Source of the DNA: Streptomyces albiflavescens | Lineage (GTDB): Bacteria > Actinomycetota > Actinomycetes > Streptomycetales > Streptomycetaceae | Direction: 5' to 3' | Assembly (NCBI RefSeq): GCF_014645835.1 | Contig: NZ_BMMM01000010.1 | Coordinates: 310,001 to 374,000, forward strand | DNA: 64,000 bases | Part shown: piece after piece, positions 41,840-48,506 of the stretch | How the letters are laid out: every line of letters starts with the position of its first letter | Position numbering within the stretch: position 1 is the stretch's first letter | Translations under genes and position numbers: made by a program | The notes under the pieces: model-generated | Database searches by the model: none | Seen by the model: only the letters and a program-made list of their open reading frames with translations | What the model was told of the DNA's origin: nothing

Positions 41840-41976
41840 GGGGAGGGCGTATCCGGGACTCCGCCCCAGACCCTGCCAAGGGGCCGGGCCTCCTGTGCCC
41901 TACCCCCGCCCGGGGCTCCGCCTTTGGACCGCCGTCGGTCTCAACGGCCGGGCCCTCAAAGGCCGGACGGGCTGAG
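41840..41976. repeat. Dispersed GC-rich intergenic element, copy F
   Basis: Contains GCCCTACCCCCGCCCGGGGC, TCCGCCTTTGGACCGCCGTC and the right end GGCCGGACGGGCTGA. The right end carries the stop codon of the DUF2617 gene, just as copy A does for the NmrA-like gene at 3668. Confidence 0.6.
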
Positions 41977-42498
41977 AGCGTCCATCCCCGCTGCCGCCCG
42001 AACCCCCACCCTCGTCCTCGTCGCCACCAACTGCCCGTCCTGCGGGTACGCGTGCCACGTGCGCCAGTGGACCTGGCCCTCGTGGCGTTGGGCCAGCAGG
42101 GCGGTGAAGGCGTGGGGGCTGCCGGGGAAGACGCCCGCCAGCCCGTTGGGGTGGTCGGAGACCAGGGCCAGCAACTCCTGGGCGCGGCCCGCGAAAGAGC
42201 CGGGGGACAGCACTTCGACCCGCGCCGCGAACTCGTACTCCCAGTCCCCGACCCGCTTCGCCACGCCGAGCGGGAGGGGCGTACTGCTGCCGGCGATGCA
42301 CGCGACGGTCTCCGAACAGCTGCCCTGCTCCTCCTCCAGGAGCACCTGGTGGGACGCGCCGAGGAGTCTCAATTGGAGCTTTGCCCCGGCGAGTTCGAGG
42401 TCGAGCGTGGCGAGGGCCGGCAGCGGTTCGCGGCCCAGCGTCCAGGCGAGATCCGCCGCGCGCGTGTCGGTGTACGAGGTTTTCAGGGTCGTGAGCAT
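41956..42498 (-). CDS. DUF2617 family protein
   Basis: Soluble protein of 180 residues matching DUF2617 as I recall it. Blocks: MLTTLKTSYTDTRAADLAW at the N-terminus, LELAGAKLQLRLLGASHQVL, and GDWEYEFAARVEVLSPGSFA. The start is ATG 42498 with GGAG seven bases upstream. Function unknown; the fold may be related to ligand-binding beta barrels. The last residues (SPSGL) and stop derive from a dispersed repeat. Confidence 0.85.
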   Translation of the reverse strand: MLTTLKTSYTDTRAADLAWTLGREPLPALATLDLELAGAKLQLRLLGASHQVLLEEEQGSCSETVACIAGSSTPLPLGVAKRVGDWEYEFAARVEVLSPGSFAGRAQELLALVSDHPNGLAGVFPGSPHAFTALLAQRHEGQVHWRTWHAYPQDGQLVATRTRVGVRAAAGMDALSPSGL

Positions 42499-42655
42499 GG
42501 GTCGGCTCCGCAAGCACGCAAAGGGAGGTGGGGGTCCGGCGCACCCGGTCGGTACCAGGGGAACGGCCCGGTCAGCCCGGTCAGGAAGGACAACCCGACG
42601 CCAAGATGACGACAGGGCCTCGGGGCTGCGTTGGTGATTTAGAGGGAATCATGAA

Positions 42656-42679
42656 CTGTGGCGCCGCCACAGCGTTTTT
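42656..42679 (+). terminator. Orphan intrinsic terminator on the plus strand
   Basis: CTGTGGC and GCCACAG around a GCC loop, followed by CG and TTTTT. T-runs are rare in this DNA, so the hairpin plus T-run is a convincing intrinsic terminator, yet no plus-strand gene precedes it. Confidence 0.55.
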
Positions 42680-42753
42680 ACCCAACTTCGTGGGGTTTCC
42701 ATCCCCTCGAGGGCTCCACAGCTCAACTGTTCAACTACGGCGTGCGCCAGGCG

Positions 42754-42799
42754 CACGGATGTGCCCGTCGGCAGCCGTTGCCCGACGGGCACTTCCGTG
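42754..42799 (-). terminator. Terminator of the Gly/Cys-rich protein gene
   Basis: The perfect 11-bp stem GTGCCCGTCGG/CCGACGGGCAC is extended, after one mismatch, by CACGGA/TCCGTG. It lies 45 bases downstream of the stop of the gene at 42844. Confidence 0.7.
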
Positions 42800-42843
42800 T
42801 GCTCCGGATGCGCTTCCCCCACTGGGAGCTCAGCTGCCCCGTG

Positions 42844-43140
42844 TCAGCTGCCTCCGCCGCATCCGCCCCCGCCGCCACAGGAGGACCCGCCTCCGCAGGA
42901 CGAGCCTCCGCCGCACGACGAGTGACCGCCGCACGAGTGACCCCCGTGATGACCGCCGGACGAGCCGCTGTCGCCCGCCCCGCCGGCCCACCAGCTGTTG
43001 CTGCCGCTGTCCGACGAGGAGCCGCGGTGCGAACGGCGGCCCCCCTTCGAGAGCGTGACCTTCGCCTGGCTCCGGTCGGTGGCCATGAAGACCACGACGA
43101 CCACGACGCAGACGACCGCCAGGATGATGCCGATGACCAT
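42844..43140 (-). CDS. Small membrane protein with Gly/Cys/His-rich tail
   Basis: Protein of 98 residues. One N-terminal helix (VIGIILAVVCVVVVVVFMA) is followed by a basic stretch (LSKGGRRSHRGSSSD), then a tail of about 45 residues made of Gly, Ser, His and six Cys in repeats such as SSCGGG, GGHHGGH and GGGCGGG. The start is ATG 43140 with GGAGGG nine bases upstream, and a strong terminator follows, supporting a real gene. Function unknown; metal binding or a structural surface role are possible. No modification enzyme is adjacent. Confidence 0.7.
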   Translation of the reverse strand: MVIGIILAVVCVVVVVVFMATDRSQAKVTLSKGGRRSHRGSSSDSGSNSWWAGGAGDSGSSGGHHGGHSCGGHSSCGGGSSCGGGSSCGGGGGCGGGS

Positions 43141-43310
43141 GGCGTCACCCTCCTTTCGTTCCCCCGAAGCGGCCCCCCGTGGGCCTTGCTTCCCGTGTCG
43201 CTTCTTGCGTGAGAGGGGGATGCCCCCGCGTCTCGTGACCCAAAGCAGAGTTGAGGAACTTCAGAGGGTTCCTTCGGGGAGATGACCCCTGACCTGCACA
43301 GAAGTGCAGT

Positions 43311-43574
43311 TCAGGGCCGCCCGTGTCTCACTGGGCCGCCTGTGGGCCGTGATTTTGGCCCGTCCACCACCACAGGTTCCCCCCACCACACTTCGCCGTC
43401 AGGTTCGGAAAACGGCGGTGGATCCCAGCCGGGATCCACCGCGGCAATGTCGGCGAACAGCCGTTCCATCTGCGGAGAGGCGTGACCGTTGAGCAACATG
43501 CCGTTGCCGCCGGGCCGGCGGAACACGGTCCCCTCACCCCATACGAACCACGTCTCGCGCTCGTCGTCCGACAT
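43311..43574 (-). CDS. Small conserved-looking hypothetical protein
   Basis: Acidic soluble protein of 87 residues that I do not recognise: SDDERETWFVWGEGTVFRR, then NGHASPQMERLFADIAAVDP and a Pro-rich C-terminus ending with GGPVRHGRP. ATG 43574 is preferred; the frame is open further up into the neighbouring gene. It follows the SMI1/KNR4 gene by 76 bases on the same strand, so the two are probably an operon. A role as immunity or adaptor protein is speculation. Confidence 0.6.
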   Translation of the reverse strand: MSDDERETWFVWGEGTVFRRPGGNGMLLNGHASPQMERLFADIAAVDPGWDPPPFSEPDGEVWWGEPVVVDGPKSRPTGGPVRHGRP

Positions 43575-43650
43575 CCCGTCCCGTTCCTCGTGCCGTTCCG
43601 CGGCGCGTCCTCCTCTGTCCGCTGGTTCGAACATTCCGCTCACCGGCCGT

Positions 43651-44766
43651 TCAGGCAGGCTCGAAGAACGGCTCGGGCACGGCATCGGCCACGGAATAGG
43701 GCCGGAACCTGGGATCGGTGAGGATCCGGTACAGGAACTCCGTGGCGGCCATCTCGTAACGGTGCCAGTTCTCGGCGTCCTCCATATTGGCGAGGACCGG
43801 CCATGCGTCCACCGGGCCGTCCGTGACCTGCCAGAAGAACGTGTCGGCCGCACGCGAATTTCCCCAGGGGATCAGGCCCCCGGTCGTCCCGGGCTCATGG
43901 ATCCGGTAGGGCGCGAACGGGCCGTCCGAAGGGTCGTCGTTCTCCAGCAGAACGCGCCACTTCCTCAGCAGATCCGCCACGCGGGTCTCATCAGAGCACA
44001 GCACCGACACCACCTGCGAGAACTCACCGGCACCGAACGCCTGGCACAACTGCTTGTAGTCACTGGGCAGTTCGGTCCCCAGTTCCGCTTCGATCTCCGC
44101 CCAGGGCTGCGCGGCGTCCCGCGCAGCCCAACCTGTGGCACGGAGAAGAGAGTCCACCCAGGAAGTTCCCTCCGGCAGTGCATCCGGCGACGGTGCAGCC
44201 CGCTCCGCCACGAGCACCATGCGCCGTGCGCCGTCATCGCCGTCCACGGTCCCGGCCCCGATCCACCAACTCCCGTAGGCCCAGGCCCGCATGTCCACCA
44301 CGTGTGTGCCGAAGGGGGTGAGCAGGGGCCGTCCTGTCGTCGCGTCCGCCGTCGGATCGGCGTACCCACCCATGGCGAGGTTGCGCGAGGACCCGTACCG
44401 AGCGCTGATCCCCTCGACCAGATCGGCCAGCGCGACCTTCCCGGAAACGGCAAGACACAGGTGCCCTGCCCCATGCCCCGCCACGCCGCACTCCAGCGAC
44501 TGCGGACCGCGGGCGACCAACCGCGCTACGGCATCGAGCAGTTCGTCCCGCCCCATGGACTTCCGCTCCTCCCTGCGCATACGTGCCAGCCTGTTGTCCT
44601 CCTTGATTCCCCGGATCTCCCGCATGGCGCGGAAGCCGACATAACCCCACGCCGGGAGCGCAGCGACAAGACTCATCAGCCGGTCCTCGCCGGACGCCCC
44701 GGCCCCGAGGGTGATCGACCCCATGACAGCCGCCCAGACCATCGCGAAACCGAGCAGTCGATTCAT
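43651..44766 (-). CDS. SMI1/KNR4 domain membrane protein
   Basis: Protein of 371 residues. Two N-terminal hydrophobic helices (LLGFAMVWAAVMGSITLG and LMSLVAALPAWGYVGF), a middle domain of about 150 residues that I do not recognise, then a C-terminal SMI1/KNR4 domain from about residue 225 (WAEIEAELGTELPSDYKQL, VSVLCSDETRV, GGLIPWGNSRAADTFFWQV). SMI1/KNR4 proteins often neutralise polymorphic toxins; no toxin gene is adjacent, so this could be an orphan immunity protein or a surface adaptor. The start is ATG 44766. Confidence 0.75.
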   Translation of the reverse strand: MNRLLGFAMVWAAVMGSITLGAGASGEDRLMSLVAALPAWGYVGFRAMREIRGIKEDNRLARMRREERKSMGRDELLDAVARLVARGPQSLECGVAGHGAGHLCLAVSGKVALADLVEGISARYGSSRNLAMGGYADPTADATTGRPLLTPFGTHVVDMRAWAYGSWWIGAGTVDGDDGARRMVLVAERAAPSPDALPEGTSWVDSLLRATGWAARDAAQPWAEIEAELGTELPSDYKQLCQAFGAGEFSQVVSVLCSDETRVADLLRKWRVLLENDDPSDGPFAPYRIHEPGTTGGLIPWGNSRAADTFFWQVTDGPVDAWPVLANMEDAENWHRYEMAATEFLYRILTDPRFRPYSVADAVPEPFFEPA

Positions 44767-45050
44767 GGCCCCTCCGGCCCCCTCCGGCCCCCTTGGGGAA
44801 TCGATCGGCTCTCCTGCACACCGACCCCGTAGCGCGAGCATGGGAGGCTTCGGCCGCATCACCCCGGGCGGCGCCGTCTGCAAAGCCCTGCAATGGCATG
44901 GCCCGGGTGCCGTTCCGCAGCATAGCGAGGCAGCGTCTCGGCAGGACAGCAGGAGCTGAACGTCGCGGATGCCCGTTCTGGTGCATTGGGTACTGGCGCA
45001 GGTGCTCCTCCGTGAACGTCAGTTGAGGAAGTCCAGGGCTTGGGCGCAGG

Positions 45051-46238
45051 ATGACCGGCATGACCTCCAGCGCACGCCCGTTCCTCAACCGCCGGCTCGC
45101 CGAGTTCGGAACGACGATCTTCGCCGAGATGTCGGCCCTCGCGACGAGCACCGGCTCGATCAACCTCGGCCAGGGCTTCCCGGACACCGACGGTCCCGAG
45201 GAGATCCGGGAAGCGGCCGTGCGGGCGCTGCGGGACGGGCGCGGCAACCAGTACCCGCCGGGTCCCGGCATCCCCGAGCTGCGCACCGCGATCGCCGCGC
45301 ACCAGGAGCGCCGGTACGGCCTGTCGTACGACCCGGACACCGAGGTCCTGGTCACGGCGGGCGCCACGGAGGCCATCGCCGCCACCCTGCTCGCCCTGCT
45401 GGAGCCCGGCGACGAGGTGATCGCCTTCGAGCCGTACTACGACTCGTACGCGGCCTGCATCGCGATGGCGGGCGGCACCCGGGTTCCGGTCACGCTGCGC
45501 CCGCACGAGGGCAGCTTCCGGCTCGACCTCGACGAGCTGCGCGACGCCGTCACCGAGAAGACCCGGCTGCTGCTGATCAACACCCCGCACAACCCGACCG
45601 GCACCGTGCTCACCCGCGAGGAGCTCACCGAGATCGCAAGGCTCGCCGTGGAGCGCGACCTCCTTGTGGTCACGGACGAGGTCTACGAGCACCTCGTCTT
45701 CGACGCCGCAGAGCACCTTCCGGCGGCCACGTTCCCGGGGATGCGCGAGCGGACGGTCACCATCGGGAGCGCGGGGAAGACCTTCTCGTTCACCGGCTGG
45801 AAGGTGGGCTGGGTGACCGCGCCGCCCGCCCTGGTCAGCGCCGTGCGGTCGGCGAAGCAGTTCCTGACGTATGTGTCGTCGGGTCCGTTCCAGTACGCCG
45901 TGGCCGAGGCGCTCGCGCTGCCGGACGCGTACTTCGATGCCTTCCGCGCCGACATGCTGGCCAAGCGGGACGTGCTGGCGGCGGGACTCACGGAGGCCGG
46001 GTTCGAGGTCTTCCGTCCGCAGGGCACCTACTTCATCACCACCGACATCCGGCCGCTCGGCGAGTCCGACGGCTTCGCCTTCTGCCGCGCCCTGCCGGAG
46101 CGCGCCGGTGTCGTCGCCATCCCGAACGCCGTCTTCTACGACCACCGGGAGGCGGGCGCTCCCTTCGTGCGGTTCGCCTTCTGCAAGCAGACGGAGGTGC
46201 TTCAGGAGGCGGCGAAGCGGCTCAAGGCGGCGCGGTAG
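45051..46238 (+). CDS. Class I/II pyridoxal-phosphate aminotransferase
   Basis: Fold-type I aminotransferase, about 395 residues (392 if ATG 45060 is used; it has AGG nine bases upstream). Blocks: INLGQGFPDTDGPEEI, QYPPGPGIPELR, TAGATEAIAA, NTPHNPTGTVL, TDEVYEHLVFD, and SAGKTFSFTGWKVGW with the Schiff-base lysine, plus VRFAFCK with the substrate arginine. It resembles methionine/kynurenine aminotransferases (YbdL/KAT) and DapC; the specificity is unresolved. From memory it corresponds to the aspC-annotated gene SCO3658. Confidence 0.9.
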   Translation: MTGMTSSARPFLNRRLAEFGTTIFAEMSALATSTGSINLGQGFPDTDGPEEIREAAVRALRDGRGNQYPPGPGIPELRTAIAAHQERRYGLSYDPDTEVLVTAGATEAIAATLLALLEPGDEVIAFEPYYDSYAACIAMAGGTRVPVTLRPHEGSFRLDLDELRDAVTEKTRLLLINTPHNPTGTVLTREELTEIARLAVERDLLVVTDEVYEHLVFDAAEHLPAATFPGMRERTVTIGSAGKTFSFTGWKVGWVTAPPALVSAVRSAKQFLTYVSSGPFQYAVAEALALPDAYFDAFRADMLAKRDVLAAGLTEAGFEVFRPQGTYFITTDIRPLGESDGFAFCRALPERAGVVAIPNAVFYDHREAGAPFVRFAFCKQTEVLQEAAKRLKAAR

Positions 46239-46250
46239 TCCCGCGGGCAC

Positions 46251-46330
46251 CGGTGCGGGAGGCTCCGTCGGCAGCGGTGCGGGAGGCTCTCCGTCGGCAG
46301 CAGAGCGGGAGGCTCCGTCGGCAGCAGAGC
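46251..46330. repeat. Three tandem 24/26-bp direct repeats
   Basis: CGGTGCGGGAGGCTCCGTCG plus GCAG at 46251-46274, a 26-bp variant at 46275-46300 and a third at 46301-46324, with a partial fourth, just after the aminotransferase stop. Confidence 0.75.
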
Positions 46331-46363
46331 GGCGTGCCTGTGTGTCCGCCGGGCGCGCCGCCG

Positions 46364-46409
46364 GTGACTCCATGGGGAGCGCCGCCGTGACTCCATGGGG
46401 AGCGCCGCC
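46364..46409. repeat. Two identical 23-bp direct repeats
   Basis: GTGACTCCATGGGGAGCGCC plus GCC occurs twice back to back (46364-46386 and 46387-46409), immediately before a terminator-like hairpin. Confidence 0.85.
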
Positions 46410-46420
46410 GTTAGCACTGC

Positions 46421-46446
46421 GCGCGCCGTCCCTGCGGACGGCGCGC
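46421..46446 (+). terminator. Aminotransferase gene terminator hairpin
   Basis: GCGCGCCGTCC and GGACGGCGCGC form a perfect 11-bp stem with a CTGC loop, about 180 bases downstream of the aminotransferase stop and 75 bases before the next start. Confidence 0.6.
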
Positions 46447-46520
46447 CGGGGTGAGGTGAATCGTACTCGCACGGAGGTACAAAGCTCGCAAATACCCCGT
46501 AGGGAACGCACAGTTCGGGT

Positions 46521-47723
46521 GTGACCCACCCGAGTACCCTCCTTCGCCCCGCCCTCACGGAGCCCGGGGACCGCGCCCGCCCGTCGCCCCGCGCCGCGCA
46601 CAGCCTGCCGACTGCCACGGTGACCGCGCTCGGGCTGTTCGCCGTCGCACGCCTGACCGGCACCCTCGTGCTCGCCGCGACCGCCTGGGCCACCGGCAAG
46701 CACCCGCTCGTGCTGCTCGCGCGGTCCTGGGACTCGATCTGGTACCTGGGCATCGCGGCGCACGGCTACGGCCGGACGCTGTATTTCGAGCCCGCCATCG
46801 TCCACAGCGACCTGGCGTTCTTCCCGCTGTACCCGGCGCTGGTGCGCACCGCCACCGCCCTGACGCCGCTGAACGCGGGCACGGCGGGCCTGCTGGTGTC
46901 CTGGCTGGCGGCCGCGGCCGCCGCCTGCGGGGTGTACGCGATCGGGGCCCGGCTGCACGGCCGCGCGGTCGGCACGACCCTCGTCCTGCTCTGGGGTCTG
47001 CTTCCGCACTCGGTCGTGCTGTCGATGGCCTACACCGAGCCCGTGCTGACCGCCTTCGCCGCCTGGTCGCTGTACGCGGTGCTCAGCGAGCGCTGGCTGT
47101 GGGCGGGCTCCCTCGCGGCGCTCGCGGGTCTTTCCCGGCCGAACGGGTTCGCGGTGGCGGCGGCGGTCCTCGCGGCGGCGGCGCACGAGGTCTGGCTGCG
47201 GCGCGGACGAAAAGTTCCCCACAGGCTGTGGACGGGCGCCGCGCTCGCGCCGCTCGGCTGGGGCAGCTTCGTGCTGTGGGTGGGGCAGCGGAAGGGCGAT
47301 CCGCTCGGCGGCTACTTCAAGGTGCAGCGGCTGTGGGGTTCGCGCTTCGACTTCGGGGTGGGCTCGCTCCGCTTCATGAAGCATCTGTTGCTGTACGGGG
47401 ACCGCTTCGTGTTCCCCGTGACGCTGATGATCGTCACCGCGGCCGTCCTGCTGTACGCACTGCTGATCGCCGACCGCACACCGTTGCCGCTCCTCGTCTA
47501 CAGCGGCGTACTCCTGCTGATCGCACTCGGCGGCTCCGGCTTCTTCGAGTCGAAGCCCCGCTTCCTGCTGCCGGCCTTCCCGCTGCTGCTGCCGCTGACG
47601 CGCGCCCTGGTGCGAACGGCGAAAACCCGGCCCTGGCACGCGACCTTGGTGGTCGGTGCCCTGGCCGGGCTCTCGTTCGCTTACGGCGCGTATCTGGTGG
47701 TGATCACACACACGCCGCTGTGA
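46521..47723 (+). CDS. GT-C-like membrane glycosyltransferase (PIG-V/mannosyltransferase type)
   Basis: Integral membrane protein, 400 residues, about ten hydrophobic helices. An N-terminal loop SWDSIWYLGIAAHGYG resembles the DS-Y lumenal motif of PIG-V/GPI-mannosyltransferase-like GT-C enzymes, and HSDLAFFPLYPALVR follows. Helices include LVSWLAAAAAACGVYAIGA and LLLIALGGSGFF. The donor would be a polyprenyl-phosphate sugar; the acceptor is unknown. GTG 46521 has no good Shine-Dalgarno, so the transcript may be leaderless. Convergent with the YbjN gene (12-base gap). Confidence 0.75.
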   Translation: MTHPSTLLRPALTEPGDRARPSPRAAHSLPTATVTALGLFAVARLTGTLVLAATAWATGKHPLVLLARSWDSIWYLGIAAHGYGRTLYFEPAIVHSDLAFFPLYPALVRTATALTPLNAGTAGLLVSWLAAAAAACGVYAIGARLHGRAVGTTLVLLWGLLPHSVVLSMAYTEPVLTAFAAWSLYAVLSERWLWAGSLAALAGLSRPNGFAVAAAVLAAAAHEVWLRRGRKVPHRLWTGAALAPLGWGSFVLWVGQRKGDPLGGYFKVQRLWGSRFDFGVGSLRFMKHLLLYGDRFVFPVTLMIVTAAVLLYALLIADRTPLPLLVYSGVLLLIALGGSGFFESKPRFLLPAFPLLLPLTRALVRTAKTRPWHATLVVGALAGLSFAYGAYLVVITHTPL

Positions 47724-47735
47724 GTCCCCTAAGGG

Positions 47736-48266
47736 TCACTCCTCGTCGTCTTCGGGCTTCTCCGCCTCATTGATCTCCTGCTCCAGGCCCAGCTGCTCGA
47801 CAAGCCACTTGTCGAACTCGATGGCGGCCCGCACCCAGCTGACCGTCGACGAGACGAAGTGCTCCAGGCTGACGCCGGTGCCGATCAGCATCTGCGCCTC
47901 GCCGATCAGGCGGACGGTGCCGTCGTCATGCGTGTGGCTGTAGACCTTGGGCCACAGCGTGCGGCGGTTCCAGTCGTCGATGGACTCGAGCAGCGCGGCC
48001 TTCTCATCGATCTGGTGCGGCCGGTCGTAGAACGTCCGTACCGAGAAGACCTGCTGGTCACCCTCTCCACGGAACATGAAGTACGTACGGAACTGCTCCC
48101 ACGGCGCCGCGAGGTCACCCTCGTCGTCGACGACGTACTTGAGCTCCATCTGGTCCAGGAGCTGCTTCACGAGGTCCTGATCCGGGACGACGGGGCCCGC
48201 GGGGCCGCCGGGCTGCGGCTCGGGCTGGCCCCCGAAGTTCGGAATCGAGGACGGGTCGATGCTCAC
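47736..48266 (-). CDS. YbjN domain protein
   Basis: Acidic soluble protein of 176 residues. A Pro/Gly-rich N-terminus (FGGQPEPQPGGPAGPVVPDQ) is followed by a YbjN/TY3-chaperone-like fold (LVKQLLDQMELKYVVDDEGD, YFMFRGEGDQQVFSVRTFYD) and an acidic C-terminus. YbjN-type proteins resemble secretion chaperones; the actinobacterial role is unknown. GTG 48266 with AAGGGA eight bases upstream is chosen over the longer open frame to 48458. Confidence 0.85.
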   Translation of the reverse strand: MSIDPSSIPNFGGQPEPQPGGPAGPVVPDQDLVKQLLDQMELKYVVDDEGDLAAPWEQFRTYFMFRGEGDQQVFSVRTFYDRPHQIDEKAALLESIDDWNRRTLWPKVYSHTHDDGTVRLIGEAQMLIGTGVSLEHFVSSTVSWVRAAIEFDKWLVEQLGLEQEINEAEKPEDDEE

Positions 48267-48452
48267 CGTGTATTTCCCTTCGTACGGATTCTGCCATCCT
48301 CCCCCATCCAGGGAGGGGAGTGGCAACCCCTGACGGGGCCTGTCGCCCGGGCGCCGGCAAGATCCGGTCGCGGGCACCGCTCGGGGCCCCTCCGCGGAGC
48401 CCCGGCGCTGGTCGTCCGAAGGGTCTTCGCACCGATCATCCGCGGCGCGTCG

Positions 48453-48499
48453 GCTCACCGGGCCGGGCCGGATCTTCGCCCCGGCCCGGCCCGGTGAGC
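48453..48499 (-). terminator. clpB terminator hairpin
   Basis: A perfect 19-bp stem, GCTCACCGGGCCGGGCCGG with its complement, and a 9-base loop, eight bases downstream of the clpB stop on the minus strand. Exceptionally stable. Confidence 0.85.
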
Positions 48500-48506
48500 A
48501 CGGCCC

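Larger units (their letters stand above)
42514..42843. other. Intergenic region with two terminator-like hairpins
   Basis: About 330 bases between the DUF2617 and Gly/Cys-rich genes with no supported coding sequence. It holds a plus-oriented intrinsic terminator (42656-42679) with no matching gene, and the minus-oriented terminator of the Gly/Cys-rich gene (42754-42799). A short transcript from the plus strand between about 42514 and 42680 is possible. Confidence 0.5.
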
